Below are positions 35,855 through 48,817 of a stretch of 64,000 bases of DNA, piece by piece. Where the stretch lies: NCBI GenBank assembly GCA_022376925.1, contig JAIOJX010000004.1:124211123-124275122 (forward strand), given 5' to 3'. Position numbers and translations under genes: made by a program. Positions within the stretch are counted from its first letter, which is position 1, and each line of letters starts with the position of its first letter. Source of the stretch: Tragulus kanchil (lineage: Eukaryota > Chordata > Mammalia > Artiodactyla > Tragulidae). A model generated the notes under the pieces. It did not search any database, was not told where the DNA came from, and saw only the letters and a program-made list of their open reading frames with translations.

Positions 35855-37525
35855 AGATAGGCACAATAAAGGATAGAAACAATATGGAGCTAACAGAAGC
35901 AGAAGATCTTAAGAAGAGGTGGAGAGAATTCACAGAAGAACTATATAAAAAAAATCTTAATGAGCCGGATGACCATGATGGTGTGATCATTCACCTCGAG
36001 CCAGACATCTTAGAGTGCAAAGTCAAGAGAACCCTAGGAAGCATTACTATAAACAAAGCTAGTGGAGGTGATGGAATTTCACCCGAGCTATTTCAGATAT
36101 TAAAAGATGATGCTGTTACAGTGTTGCACTCAATTGGCCAGCACATTTGGAAAGCTCAGCAGTGGCCTCAGAACTGGAAAGGATCAGTTTTCATTCCAAT
36201 GCCAAAGAAAAGCAATACCAAAGAATATTCAAATTACTGCACCATTGCACTCATTTCACATGCTAGCAAAGTAATGCTTAAAATCCTCCAAGCTATGCTT
36301 TAACAGTATATAAACGAAGAATTTCCAAATATACAAATTGGATTTAGAAAAGGCAGAGGAACCAGAGATCAAATTGCCAACATCCATTGGATCATAGAAA
36401 GAGCAAGGGAATTCCAGAAAAAATGTCTACTTCTGCTTCATTGACCATTCTGAAGCCTTTGACTGTGTGGATCACAACAAACTGGAAAATTCTGAAAGAG
36501 ATGGGAATATCAGACCATCTTGCTGGTCTCCTGTGAAACCTGTATGCAGGACAAGAAGCAACAGTGAGAACTGAACATGGAACAACAGACTAGTTCCAAA
36601 TTAGGAAAGGAGTGCTTTAAGGCTGTATATTGTCACCTTGCTTATTTAATTTATATGCAGAGTACATCAGGTGCAATGCAAGTCTGGATGAAGCACAAGC
36701 TGGCATCAAGATTGCCAGGAGAAATACCAATAACCTCAGGTGTGCAGATGACACCACCTTTATGGCAGAAAGGGAAGAGGAACTAAAGAGCCTCTCGATG
36801 ACGGTGAAAGAGAAGAGTGAAAAAGCTGGCTTAAAGCTCAACATTCACAAAATGAAGATCATGGCATCTCATCCCATCACTTTATAGCAAATAAGTGGGC
36901 AAACAATGGGAACAGTGACAGACTTTATTTCTTGGACTCCAAAATCACTGTGGACATTGACTGTAGCCTTGAAATTAAAAGACGCTTGCTCCTTCGAGGA
37001 AAACCTATGACAAACGTAGACCATGTATTCAAAAGCAGAGACATCAATTTGCCAGCAAATTGATGATGCATGATCAAAGCTGTGGTTTTCCTAGTAGTCA
37101 TATATGGATGTAAGAGTTGGACCATGAAGAAGGCTGAGCGCCAAAGAATTGATGCCTTTGAACTGTGTTGTTGGATAAGGTTCTTAAGAGTCCCCTGGAC
37201 TGCAAGGAGATCAAACTAGTCAATCCTAAAGGAAGTCAACCCTACATACTCATTCAAGGAACTGATGTTGAAGCTGGAGCTCCAGTACTTTGGCCACCTG
37301 ATGTGAAGAGACACCTCACTGGGAAAGAGCTTGATGCTGGGAAAAATAGAGGCTAAAGGAGAAGGGGACGGCAGAGGACGAGCTGGTTGGATGGCATTGC
37401 TGAGTTAATGGACATGAGCTTGAGCAGGCTCTGGGAGATGGTGAAGGATAGGGAAGCCTGGCATGCTGCAGTCCATGGGGTTGCAAACAGTTGGACACGA
37501 CTGAGTGACTGAATGAACTGAATAG
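35855..37525 (+). mobile_element. BovB LINE, 5'-truncated, sense
   Basis: Runs from the end of the endonuclease/RT linker through reverse transcriptase to the ART2A-like 3' tail (CAGTCCATGGGGTTGCAAAC, GACACGACTGAGTGACTGAA). About 1.67 kb of an element of some 3.2 kb. Multiple stops and frameshifts make it inactive. Its left boundary is approximate. Confidence 0.9.
35884..36303 (+). pseudogene. BovB reverse transcriptase fragment, broken
   Basis: A 139-codon open stretch: RWREFTEELYKKNLNEPDDH at the start, then INKASGGDGISPELF (the RT N-terminal A-P-G-x-D-G-I-P/S-like motif, here ASGGDGIS) and WKGSVFIPMPKKSN, the RT fingers region of RTE elements. A stop follows ILQAML. Further RT pieces occur in other frames (36630-36887, with CADDTTFMAE, the catalytic A-D-D form of the YADD box). 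Not host coding. Confidence 0.85.
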
Positions 37526-39155
37526 AATTAAGTTCTGAGTTTCTGAGTTTTATCCTTCATTTTGTACCTGGTCACATTTGAGCTTTAGACTGAATAACTT
37601 AGTTTCATTTTAAGTTCCAGATAGGATGGAGTATCTTTATACTAGGTAAACTTTACTCATGTATTTGGAAAGAACAGAACTCTAGATACAGATGTTTAAA
37701 ATACTCAGGTTTGAGCCAGTATGTCATACGCAGGCCAATATGTCATTGCTATATTTTTGATATCTTTCCCTTTTTCCTGCCCAAATGGCTCATGGGAGTT
37801 AACGAAGTTCTCAGGAATGCTGAAGCTTATCTCTAGGAAAGTGAGAACCTCATAAATCAAGGGTTCTTATCACCTTTTTGCATATAGGGATGTTAACTCT
37901 GCACCTCAGGGTTTTGAGGGAAGATAAAGGTCATTGCCCATTTCCCCCTGCCGTCCAGCGTTTGTCTCCAGCGTTGCTTCCATCTGGAGGTTTATTTTTC
38001 TGCTTAGGGTGACCTACATTGACTCAAAGATTTTGTTAACATTTTTCATATTCTATCTTGCTTCTTTCTTCATTACCTAATTAGGTTTAAAAAGTTTTTG
38101 CAAAGTAAAAAACTTTGCAAAAGGAACCCAATTGTTCTTTACTGTCTGATCCACCAGGGAAGCCTTAGGAACCTAATTATTAAGTTGGATCTTAGTACAG
38201 ATCAAGATGCCCAGCAGAATCAGGTGAATGCTTTGAGAGCTTGCTAGAAGTTACAGTGGTAACTCATTCTGTGAAAACATGGGATAGACTAGAATTTGTC
38301 CTGAATGCCTGAGTTCATTTCAGCCTGGAGTCAGGTGTAGGAATCTAGCAGATTTGTAATTTTTTCTGAATTCCGAGGAATACAGCAAATAATGTCTAAA
38401 AATGATTCTTGTTAGCGCTTTATTTTGTTTGATTATCGATGGAAGAGGAAACAAGTGAATTCCTTGGATTCGTGATAGTTGTTGAGGTCTTTCTGTTTGC
38501 CAAGCACTGGCTGAAGTGTGGTGGAAAAGGGGGTCCTCTAAACCCTGTAGAGGGGAACTGACAAGGAATGAAGAGACAAGCATATACTGGCAAAAATCAA
38601 CTAGAGCAAAGGCAGAGAGGGTGATAAGTGCCCAGGCTGGGTTAGGCAAACCTCTCTGAGGAGGTGATAATCGGAAGAGACCTGAATAAGACAGGAGAAG
38701 GAGCCAAGTGAAGATTATAGGCTGTGCTCTAGTCAGAAGGAAGAGAAAGGTCCCATGCAGGCTTGCCCCATGTGTGGAACAGCAGGGCAGTGAAACTGGA
38801 ACAGAGTGAGCGAAACAGAGTGTGGTAGGATTGGAGGCTGAATAGAGGCAGGAGCCAGGCCACCTGAGATGGGACTTCACTGAGTGTGGTGAGAGGATGA
38901 GAGTCATGAATAGAGGTGGAAGAGTGATCAGATCTGAGCTACATTTTGGACAGATCACTGTGGCTGTTGGGTAGTGAGGTTTTTTTTTTTTTTGCTGGTG
39001 ACCCAGGAGCAGAAGCAGTGAGTGGGACAAGCGGCAGTTGCATTAATATTAATCCATTTGGGAGTAGAAGGTAGTTTAGACTCAGGTGGTCTAACAGAAA
39101 GTCTGTGAGAAGTGATTGCAGTTGGGAAGTATGATGAGAGTGGAGCCAACAGGAC
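37526..39155. other. Intron 5 DNA, possible old repeat
   Basis: No gene. 38135-38165 has a short SINE head complement (GATCCACCAGGGAAGCC). 38550-38980 resembles an old, widespread mammalian repeat (AGATCACTGTGGCTG-type wording) that I cannot name. The 236-codon antisense frame at 38320-39030 has no recognisable domain. Confidence 0.4.
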
Positions 39156-41450
39156 CTCCTGAGGAAGAAAAGAGGCGAATCAAGCCTGCTGCTTGTTGAG
39201 ATGGGCCAAGTGTGAGGGTTAGCGAGGAGCTCTGTCTGGACTTGGGGCGTTTGAGACATTCATTAACCTCCAAAGGGAGGTACTTGGTAGGCTTTAGCTC
39301 AGCTCGGGGTGGGTTGAGAGCTGGGGTAGGAACTTTGGGGCGTCAGAATGTGGTGTTTAAAACCATGGGACTCGATGAGCGACTAGAGCTGCTGTGCAGA
39401 GAACATCTCATTTGCGTTTAAGGGTTTAGAAAAGGCCAGACATTTAAAGGTGGAAAAGAGGAAAAGGAGCAGTGAGTAAAATTGGAAAGAATGTCCAGTG
39501 AGTGAAGGGGAAACCCAGGAGAGTCTGGTGACTTTGAAGATGGGAACTTTTTTTTTTCAATTAATTAATTAATTAATTAATTAATTTTAAAGTTTTTTTT
39601 TTTTTTTTTTAAACCTTTATTTTACTTTTAACTTTTACAGAGTTTTGTTGTTCACAGACATGTATGTTCCCAGATCAGTCTTATGCACATTCCTGGTCCC
39701 CTCCCCCCTCCCAAGCCCCCCATCCCACCCCTCCAGGCTGTCGCACCAAGCCCTTGTAGGAACTCCTATTCCTTTAGCGCAATGACAATAGCTATCTTTT
39801 TCACATATGATAGTATAGGTTTCCATGTTACTCCTTCTATGTCTCCCACCCACTATTCATTCCCCACAATGTCCATATGCAAAGATGGGAACTTTTATTT
39901 TATTATTTTTTTTAAACCTTTATTTTACTTTTAACTTTTACAGAGTTTTGTTGTTTACAGATATGTATGTTCTCAGATTAGTCACATGTATATCCCCCCC
40001 TTCCCTCCCCTCCCGACCATCACACAGCACCCCTGAAGGATCCCCTTTTCTCACAGAGCAATGACTAGAGCTGTTTTCTTCACTTATGATAGTACAGGCC
40101 TTCATGCTACTTCCTTTACGCCTCTCACCCACTGTTCCTTCCCCACAGTGTCCATATGTCCACTGTCCATGTCTGTCTTTCTGTCGCTTCACTGCATGTG
40201 CCATCATCACCATCCTACTAGATTCCATATATATGTGTTAATATACTGTATTTGTCCTTCTCTTTCTGACTGACTTCACTTTTTATGATACGTTCTAGAT
40301 CCAGCCACCTCATTAAGGTTACGCACTTTACAGCTCCTGAGGAAGAAAAGAGGCGAATCAAGCCTGCTGCTTGTTGAGATGGGCATTGGGGAGCGAGGAG
40401 CTCGCTGGGGGGTTAGGGATACTTGGTAGGCTTTAGCTCAGCTGGGTGGGTTGAGAGCTGGGGTAGGAACTTTGGGGCGTCAGAATGTGGTGTTTAAAAC
40501 CATGGGACTCGATGAGCGACTAGAGCTGCTGTGCAGAGAACATCTCATTTGCGTTTAAGGGTTTAGAAAAGGCCAGACATTTAAAGGTGGAAAAGAGGAA
40601 AAGGAGCAGTGAGTAAAATTGGAAAGAATGTCCAGTGAGTGAAGGGGAAACCCAGGAGAGTCTGGTGACTTTGAAGATGGGAACTTTTTTTTTTCAATTA
40701 ATTAATTAATTAATTAATTAATTTTAAAGTTTTTTTTTTTTTAAACCTTTATTTTACTTTTAACTTTTACAGAGTTTTGTTGTTCACAGACATGTATGTT
40801 CCCAGATCAGTCTTATGCACATTCCTGGTCCCTCCCCTCCCAAGCCCCCCATCCCACCCCTCCAGGCTGTCGCACCAAGCCCTTGTAGGAACTCCTATTC
40901 CTTTAGCGCAATGACAATAGCTATCTTTTTCACATATGATAGTATAGGTTTCCATGTTACTCCTTCTATGTCTCCCACCCACTATTCATTCCCCACAATG
41001 TCCATATGCAAAGATGGGAACTTTTATTTTATTATTTTTTTTAAACCTTTATTTTACTTTTAACTTTTACAGAGTTTTGTTGTTTACAGATATGTATGTT
41101 CTCAGATTAGTCACATGTATATCCCCCCCTTCCCTCCCCTCCCGACCATCACACAGCACCCCTGAAGGATCCCCTTTTCTCACAGAGCAATGACTAGAGC
41201 TGTTTTCTTCACTTATGATAGTACAGGCCTTCATGCTACTTCCTTTACGCCTCTCACCCACTGTTCCTTCCCCACAGTGTCCATATGTCCACTGTCCATG
41301 TCTGTCTTTCTGTCGCTTCACTGCATGTGCCATCATCACCATCCTACTAGATTCCATATATATGTGTTAATATACTGTATTTGTCCTTCTCTTTCTGACT
41401 GACTTCACTTTTTATGATACGTTCTAGATCCAGCCACCTCATTAAGGTTG
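39156..41450 (+). repeat. Direct duplication 7 (about 1.15 kb x 2)
   Basis: Unit A 39156-40320 and unit B 40334-41450. The first 90 bases of unit B after the shared start are corrupted (40384-40432 against 39204-39292, about 40 bases lost), the rest is nearly identical; offset falls from 1178 to 1129. Other differences are run lengths (CCCCTCCCCCCTCCC against CCCTCCCCTCCC; a T-run). No exon. Confidence 0.92.
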
Positions 41451-41694
41451 ATTCTTCTGCATTTCTCTTTACAGCTGTGTAGTATTCCATTGTATATATG
41501 TACCAGAGCTTTTGGATCCATTCGTTCGTTGATGGGCATCTAGGTTCCTTCCATGTTCTAGCTATTGTATAGAGAGCTGCAATGAACGTTGGGGTACAGG
41601 TGCTTCTTTCAGTTTTGATTTCGTCAGGGTATAAGCCTAAGAGTGGGATTGCTGGGTCATATGGTGCTTCTATTTTTAGTTTTTTAAGAAATCT
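39552..41694 (-). mobile_element. Two antisense L1 3' ends inserted at one site
   Basis: A first L1 end (39552-39883) and a second, longer one (39897-41694, inflated by duplication 7) both begin with T-runs and AAACCTTTATTTTACTTTTA. They diverge in the body. The 13-base GATGGGAACTTTT stands before (39539-39551), between (39884-39896) and after them (41695-41707). The right part, AGTATTCCATTGTATATATG to GGGATTGCTGGGTCATATGG, is the L1 3' UTR complement. Confidence 0.75.
39560..39588. repeat. (TTAA)n microsatellite
   Basis: About seven ATTA/TTAA repeats next to the L1 T-run; copy at about 40697-40725 through duplication 7. Confidence 0.75.
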
Positions 41695-41722
41695 GATGGG
41701 AACTTTTATAAAGCAGAGAGTG

Positions 41723-43890
41723 ATCAGCCGTGTGAAAAGGTAAAGGGGTTGGGTAACAGGTCTGGAAATTTACCGTTGGATTTAGAAATGTGGAGGACAT
41801 TGGTGAGCTTAAAGGGTTATTTTTCTAGAATAAAGAATTTTTCTGGAATGGTGAAAATTTGACTGAAGTAAAATTGAAGAAAGGACTGAAATGTGAGGAA
41901 GTGGAGACTGAAATGCTATTTCAAGTGAATATAATAGCTAGTTTGACAAAACCAATTTCTTCCCTGTGTTTAAGGTTTAGAATAGCTAACACTTAGCAAC
42001 TGCTGATGTCTAACCTCTTCAGGAAATTTTATTACTGGAACAGAAAAAAATGCGAATGTTTTTACTTTGCCCCCAGTTGGCATATATTTAGATGTGTATA
42101 TAGTTTTCTAGGTCTTCATGGAAAAGACTCACCAATCATCATTGGCGATGACTGAAATACATAAGACTTATAAAACTAATTGATGTGTAGCTTTCCTTCA
42201 TATCATTTATCTCAGTTCATATTAATATGATCCTCATTCATTGGTGATTCCCTCAGTTCACTAATCTTTTCTGAATGTGGTGTAATGTCTTTAAGAAAAC
42301 TGTTCTGTAAGAAATGGTTTCTGTTTTACTGTAAATCAAAACTACAATGAGGTATCACCTCATACTGTTCAGAATGGCCATCATCAAAAAGTCTACAAAT
42401 AATAAATACTGGAGAGAAGGTAGAGAAAAGGAAACCTATGCTGATGCTGGGAATAGCAATTGGTGCAGCCACAATGGAACATAGTATGGAAGTCCCTTAG
42501 AACACGACATAGAGTTACCATATGATCTAGGAGTCCCACTCCTGGGCATATATCTGGAAAAGACAAAAACTCCAGTTCATAAAGATATATGCACCCAATG
42601 TTTTATAGCAGTATTATTCAAAATAGTCAAAACACAGAAGTAACCTGAATGTCCATCAACAGGTGAATCATTACAGATGTAGTGCCTATATGCAGTGGAG
42701 TATTACTTTAGCCATAAAAATGAATGAAATAATTCCATTTGCAGCAACATGGATGGAACTAGAGGTTATCAGACTAAAGGAAGTAAGTCAGATGAAGACA
42801 AAATATCAGCCGTGTGAAAAGGTAAAGGGGTTGGGTAACAGGTCTGGAAATTTACCGTTGGATTTAGAAATGTGGAGGACATTGGTGAGCTTAAAGGGTT
42901 ATTTTTCTAGAATAAAGAATTTTTCTGGAATGGTGAAAATTTGACTGAAGTAAAATTGAAGAAAGGACTGAAATGTGAGGAAGTGGAGACTGAAATGCTA
43001 TTTCAAGTGAATATAATAGCTAGTTTGACAAAACCAATTTCTTCCCTGTGTTTAAGGTTTAGAATAGCTAACACTTAGCAACTGCTGATGTCTAACCTCT
43101 TCAGGAAATTTTATTACTGGAACAGAAAAAAATGCGAATTTTTTTACTTTGCCCCCAGTTGGCATATATTTAGATGTGTATATAGTTTTCTAGGTCTTCA
43201 TGGAAAAGACTCACCAATCATCATTGGCGATGACTGAAATACATAAGACTTATAAAACTAATTGATGTGTAGCTTTCCTTCATATCATTTATCTCAGTTC
43301 ATATTAATATGATCCTCATTCATTGGTGATTCCCTCAGTTCACTAATCTTTTCTGAATGTGGTGTAATGTCTTTAAGAAAACTGTTCTGTAAGAAATGGT
43401 TTCTGTTTTACTGTAAATCAAAACTACAATGAGGTATCACCTCATACTGTTCAGAATGGCCATCATCAAAAAGTCTACAAATAATAAATACTGGAGAGAA
43501 GGTAGAGAAAGGAAACCTATGCTGATGCTGGGAATAGCAATTGGTGCAGCCACAATGGAACATAGTATGGAAGTCCCTTAGAACACGACATAGAGTTACC
43601 ATATGATCTAGGAGTCCCACTCCTGGGCATATATCTGGAAAAGACAAAAACTCCAGTTCATAAAGATATATGCACCCAATGTTTTATAGCAGTATTATTC
43701 AAAATAGTCAAAACACAGAAGTAACCTGAATGTCCATCAACAGGTGAATCATTACAGATGTAGTGCCTATATGCAGTGGAGTATTACTTTAGCCATAAAA
43801 ATGAATGAAATAATTCCATTTGCAGCAACATGGATGGAACTAGAGGTTATCAGACTAAAGGAAGTAAGTCAGATGAAGACAAAATATCAT
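41723..43890 (+). repeat. Direct duplication 8 (about 1.08 kb x 2)
   Basis: Unit A 41723-42805 abuts unit B 42806-43890 at ATCAGCCGTG. Differences noted: AATGTTTTTAC against AATTTTTTTAC and AGAAAAGGAAACC against AGAAAGGAAACC. The last 111 bases (43780-43890) also start duplication 9, so that segment is present three times. Confidence 0.92.
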
Positions 43891-44164
43891 AAGATATCCC
43901 TTATATGTGTAATCTAAAATATTGATACCAATGAACTTATTTATAAAACAGAACTAGACTCACAGACAGAGAAAACAAACTTATGGTGATGAATGGGAAA
44001 AGCTGGGGAGAGGGATAAATTAGGTGTTTGGGATTGATATATATACACTATCATATAAAAATAGGTAAACAGCAAGGACTTACTGTATAGAACAGGGAAC
44101 TGTGTTACAGTATCTTGTAAGAACCTGTAATGAAAAAAAATCTGAAAAAAAAAATATGTATATG

Positions 44165-44527
44165 CACAGAAGAATTGATGCTTTCAAACTGTGGTGCTGG
44201 AGAAGACTCTTGAGTCCTTTGGATCACAAAATGATCAAACCAGTCAGTCCTAAAGGAAATCAACCTTGAATAGTCATTGGAAAGACTGACGCTGAAGCTC
44301 CAATATTTTGCCCACCTGATGCGGAGAGTCAACTCATTGGAAAAGATCCTGATGCTGGGAAAGATTGAGGCAGGAGCAGGAGGGGGTGACAGAGGGTGAG
44401 ATGGCATCACCGACTCAATGGACATGAGTTTGAGCAAACTCCGGGAGATAGGGAAGGACAGGGAAGCCTGGTGTGCTGCTGTCCGTGGGGTCACAGAGTC
44501 AGACATGACTGAGCAAATGAAAAAAAT
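44165..44527 (+). mobile_element. ART2A-type element in L1
   Basis: GAATTGATGCTTTCAAACTG start, GGTGCTGGAGAAGACTCTTG, CCACCTGATGCGGAGAGTC, and GGGGTCACAGAGTCAGACAT end. Copy at 45256-45618. Confidence 0.85.
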
Positions 44528-44540
44528 GTATGTGTATACG

Positions 44541-44561
44541 TGTGTGTGTGTGTGTGTGTGA
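44541..44561. repeat. (GT)n microsatellite
   Basis: About ten GT repeats in the L1 tail; copy at 45632-45652 with the same length. Confidence 0.85.
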
Positions 44562-45961
44562 ATCACTCTGATATACACCTGAAGCCAGGTCAATATTATT
44601 CGTTAATTGAAGTTCAATTTTTTAAAAAAAGTATTTCTTTTTTAAACCATTTTTTAAGAAAATAAAGTGTACCCAAGCTCTCTTGAGCTGTCTATAAAAT
44701 GCTTGCGGGTCTCCACTAGGCGGCGCAGTAGGAATGAGAATGGACTTCAGCCTTCAAATGGCTCCCATCCTGTGTGGTGACGGAGCTCGATATTGAGGTT
44801 GTTTCCTCTCTTTGTTTTTATTCCTAGAGCTAAATCCCCATGAAAAAAAAGAAACAGAATGCCACAGCATAGTATTACTTTAGCCATAAAAATGAATGAA
44901 ATAATTCCATTTGCAGCAACATGGATGGAACTAGAGGTTATCAGACTAAAGGAAGTAAGTCAGATGAAGACAAAATATCATAAGATATCCCTTATATGTG
45001 TAATCTAAAATATTGATACCAATGAACTTATTTATAAAACAGAACTAGACTCACAGACAGAGAAAACAAACTTATGGTGATGAATGGGAAAAGCTGGGGA
45101 GAGGGATAAATTAGGTGTTTGGGATTGATATATATACACTATCATATAAAAATAGGTAAACAGCAAGGACTTACTGTATAGAACAGGGAACTGTGTTACA
45201 GTATCTTGTAAGAACCTGTAATGAAAAAAAATCTGAAAAAAAAAATATGTATATGCACAGAAGAATTGATGCTTTCAAACTGTGGTGCTGGAGAAGACTC
45301 TTGAGTCCTTTGGATCACAAAATGATCAAACCAGTCAGTCCTAAAGGAAATCAACCTTGAATAGTCATTGGAAAGACTGACGCTGAAGCTCCAATATTTT
45401 GCCCACCTGATGCGGAGAGTCAACTCATTGGAAAAGATCCTGATGCTGGGAAAGATTGAGGCAGGAGCAGGAGGGGGTGACAGAGGGTGAGATGGCATCA
45501 CCGACTCAATGGACATGAGTTTGAGCAAACTCCGGGAGATAGGGAAGGACAGGGAAGCCTGGTGTGCTGCTGTCCGTGGGGTCACAGAGTCAGACATGAC
45601 TGAGCAAATGAAAAAAATGTATGTGTATACGTGTGTGTGTGTGTGTGTGTGAATCACTCTGATATACACCTGAAGCCAGGTCAATATTATTCGTTAATTG
45701 AAGTTCAATTTTTTAAAAAAAGTATTTCTTTTTTAAACCATTTTTTAAGAAAATAAAGTGTACCCAAGCTCTCTTGAGCTGTCTATAAAATGCTTGCGGG
45801 TCTCCACTAGGCGGCGCAGTAGGAATGAGAATGGACTTCAGCCTTCAAATGGCTCCCATCCTGTGTGGTGACGGAGCTCGATATTGAGGTTGTTTCCTCT
45901 CTTTGTTTTTATTCCTAGAGCTAAATCCCCATGAAAAAAAAGAAACAGAATGCCACAGCAT

Positions 45962-46392
45962 AGTTTTGCTTTGTGCTCTTTCTCTCCTCCCCTTCCATTT
46001 GGAGTAGAATTAAAAGTCAGTAAACACACAAATCAGTAATGACAGAAAAGAAAGTGTAATAGAATAAAATACAACAGTCTAAGTGGCATCAAAAACATGA
46101 CATACCTATGAGTAAACCTAGAAAATATATGCAAAGCTTTTTGGGGATGAAAATTATGAGACTATTGAAAGAGGTAGAAGAAGACTTTAAAAAATGTAAC
46201 CCTGTATAGTGCTCATGGGTAAGAAGATAAGGCTTATCAGTTCTCTCCAGACTAGTCTATACATTTTAGGAATCCCAAATAAAATCTCGACAGATGATTA
46301 TGCATTAATTAGACAAGAGGAATGTATTTTTATAACTATTTTAGTTATGAAAATAATGCATGCCCATTTCTTGCAACTATATGTTTTTTTTT
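45962..46392. other. Intron 5 DNA, nothing recognised
   Basis: AT-rich; some L1-like wording near 46080-46130 (GGCATCAAAAACATGACATA) but too short to call with confidence. Confidence 0.4.
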
Positions 46393-46404
46393 TCTAGAGT
46401 GGAG

Positions 46405-46617
46405 TGAAAGCGAACGAGTTAGCTCAGCTGGGTCTGACTCTTTGTGATCCCATGAACTGTAGCCCACGAGGCTCTTCTGTTTATGGAATTCTTTAGGCAA
46501 GAAAACTGGAGTGTGTTGCCATGCCTTTCCCCATGGGATCTTCCCAACCCAGGGATCAAACCCTGGTCTCCGGCATTGCAGGCAGTGTTCCTACTGCCTG
46601 AGCCACCAGAGAAGCCC
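46405..46617 (-). mobile_element. Bov-tA SINE
   Basis: Antisense full-length copy, TGACTCTTTGTGATCCCATG body and GAGCCACCAGAGAAGCCC end, flanked by CTAGAGTGGAGTGAAA / CTAGAGTGGAGGGAAA. Confidence 0.85.
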
Positions 46618-47090
46618 TAGAGTGGAGGGAAACAGGGACCTTAAATGGTCAATATATAACTTATTCACAGAAATAATCAGGTGAGTGCTAACACCCACAG
46701 TCTGTCACAAGCGCATAGGTATTCAGTTCCTCACAGTTACAAGCTCCCTAACCACCAGGCCTGTGCCCCTGCTGCTCTCTCAGTTTTCTCTTCACTGCTT
46801 TGAGTGAGCCCTGGTCCAGGTGTCCCCAGCCTCCAGGATCTAATGCCTACTGATCTGACGTGGAGCTGATGCAATCATAATAGAAATAAAGTGTACAATA
46901 AATAAAATGCCCTTGAATCAGCCCCAAACCACCCATTACCCCGTCCATGGAAAAATTGTCTTCCATGAAATCTAGTCTCTGGTTGGGGATTACTGGCCTG
47001 TGCTACTCATCTTTGAAGTTTCAGTTTAGATCTTCTCCTTCCTGCCCTGACTAGGCATGTAATCTCAATTATCTGCCCCTGTCAGGACAG

Positions 47091-47298
47091 CGGGCTCTTC
47101 CCACGTGGCTCAATGGTAAAAAGAACCTGCCTGCCAATGCAGGAGCCTCAGGCGATGCAGGTTTGATCCCTGGGTTGGGAAGATTCCCTGGAGTAGGAAA
47201 TGGCAACCCTCTCTGGTATTTTGCCTGGAGAGTTCCATGGACAGAGGAGCCTGGCGGGCTACAGTTCATGGGGTCACAGAGTCGAACACACACATCAG
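47091..47298 (+). mobile_element. Bov-tA SINE
   Basis: Sense: GGGCTCTTCCCACGTGGCTC head, GGTTTGATCCCTGGGTTGGG, ending GGTCACAGAGTCGAACACAC. About 80 bases before exon 6. Copy at about 48180-48383. Confidence 0.85.
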
Positions 47299-47309
47299 AG
47301 CAGGTATGA

Positions 47310-47486
<177 letters not shown>

Positions 47487-47623
47487 TAGTACAATTGTTT
47501 TAAAAAATGTTCAATGTAATGCCTTTCAACAAATTTATGTTTCCGAAGTTATGATTACAAAATGGATATCTTGATGTGTTTAGTATTCACAGTTTTATTT
47601 TAAAGATTGCTTAAAATCAAACC

Positions 47624-47648
47624 TGTGTGTGTGTGTGTGTGTGTGTAT
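47624..47648. repeat. (TG)n microsatellite in intron 6
   Basis: About 12 TG repeats just after exon 6; copy at 48709-48733. Confidence 0.85.
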
Positions 47649-48394
47649 AGATATGTGCAGATCCATTGCTATGTGGTCATGCACCAGAGGAATCTGTTCT
47701 GATTGGTTGGTGCCCATGGCGCACTGTTTGTTAAGTATCTGAATCTATTATAGCCTTGAATGTATAAGTCACATACACTTTATTCAACACCCACAGTCTG
47801 TCACAAGCGCATAGTTCGTCCTCACAGTTACAAGCTCTAACCACCAGGCCTGTGCCCTGCTGCTCTCTCAGTTTTCTCTTCACTGCTTTGAGTGAGCCCT
47901 GGTCCAGGTGTCCCCAGCCTCCAGGATCTAATGCCTACTGATCTGACGTGGAGCTGATGCAATCATAATAGAAATAAAGTGTACAATAAATAAAATGCCC
48001 TTGAATCAGCCCCAAACCACCCATTACCCCGTCCATGGAAAAATTGTCTTCCATGAAATCTAGTCTCTGGTTGGGGATTACTGGCCTGTGCTACTCATCT
48101 TTGAAGTTTCAGTTTAGATCTTCTCCTTCCTGCCCTGACTAGGCATGTAATCTCAATTATCTGCCCCTGTCAGGACAGCGGGCTCTTCCACGTGGCTCAA
48201 TGGTAAAAAGAACCTGCCTGCCAATGCAGGAGCCTCAGGCGATGCAGGTTTGATCCCTGGGTTGGGAAGATTCCTGGAGTAGGAAATGGCAACCTCTCTG
48301 GTATTTTGCCTGGAGAGTTCCATGGACAGAGGAGCCTGGCGGGCTACAGTTCATGGGGTCACAGAGTCGAACACACACATCAGAGCAGGTATGA

Positions 48395-48571
<177 letters not shown>

Positions 48572-48817
48572 TAGTACAATTGTTTTAAAAAATGTTCAAT
48601 GTAATGCCTTTCAACAAATTTATGTTTCCGAAGTTATGATTACAAAATGGATATCTTGATGTGTTTAGTATTCACAGTTTTATTTTAAAGATTGCTTAAA
48701 ATCAAACCTGTGTGTGTGTGTGTGTGTGTGTATAGATATGTGCAGATCCATTGCTATGTGGTCATGCACCAGAGGAATCTGTTCTGATTGGTTGGTGCCC
48801 ATGGCGCACTGTTTGTT

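Larger units (their letters stand above)
42338..44630 (+). mobile_element. L1 3' UTR, sense, split by duplication and ART2A
   Basis: GAGGTATCACCTCATACTG, AATGTCCATCAACAGGTGAA, GCAACATGGATGGAACTAGA and ATAGAACAGGGAACTGTGTT are the L1 3' region in order. It starts at about 42338 (again 43420 in the second unit), runs through 43891-44164, then after an ART2A insert resumes at about 44560 with TATACACCTGAAGCCAGG. Confidence 0.8.
43780..45961 (+). repeat. Direct duplication 9 (1091 bases x 2)
   Basis: Unit A 43780-44870 abuts unit B 44871-45961; constant offset 1091 and no difference found by eye. It begins within L1 and ends in unique DNA. Contains the ART2A and the (GT)n run in each copy. No exon. 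Confidence 0.93.

Noticed and set aside
35884..36303. Possible host gene with reverse-transcriptase-like protein
   Set aside because: It is BovB LINE reverse transcriptase with stops and frameshifts, sense-oriented in intron 5.
38320..39030. 236-codon antisense open frame
   Set aside because: No recognisable domain, no splice or promoter context, and the region looks like an old interspersed repeat.
44105..44593. 162-codon antisense open frame present twice (also 45196-45684)
   Set aside because: It is the complement of an ART2A element with a GT microsatellite; the second copy is due to the duplication.
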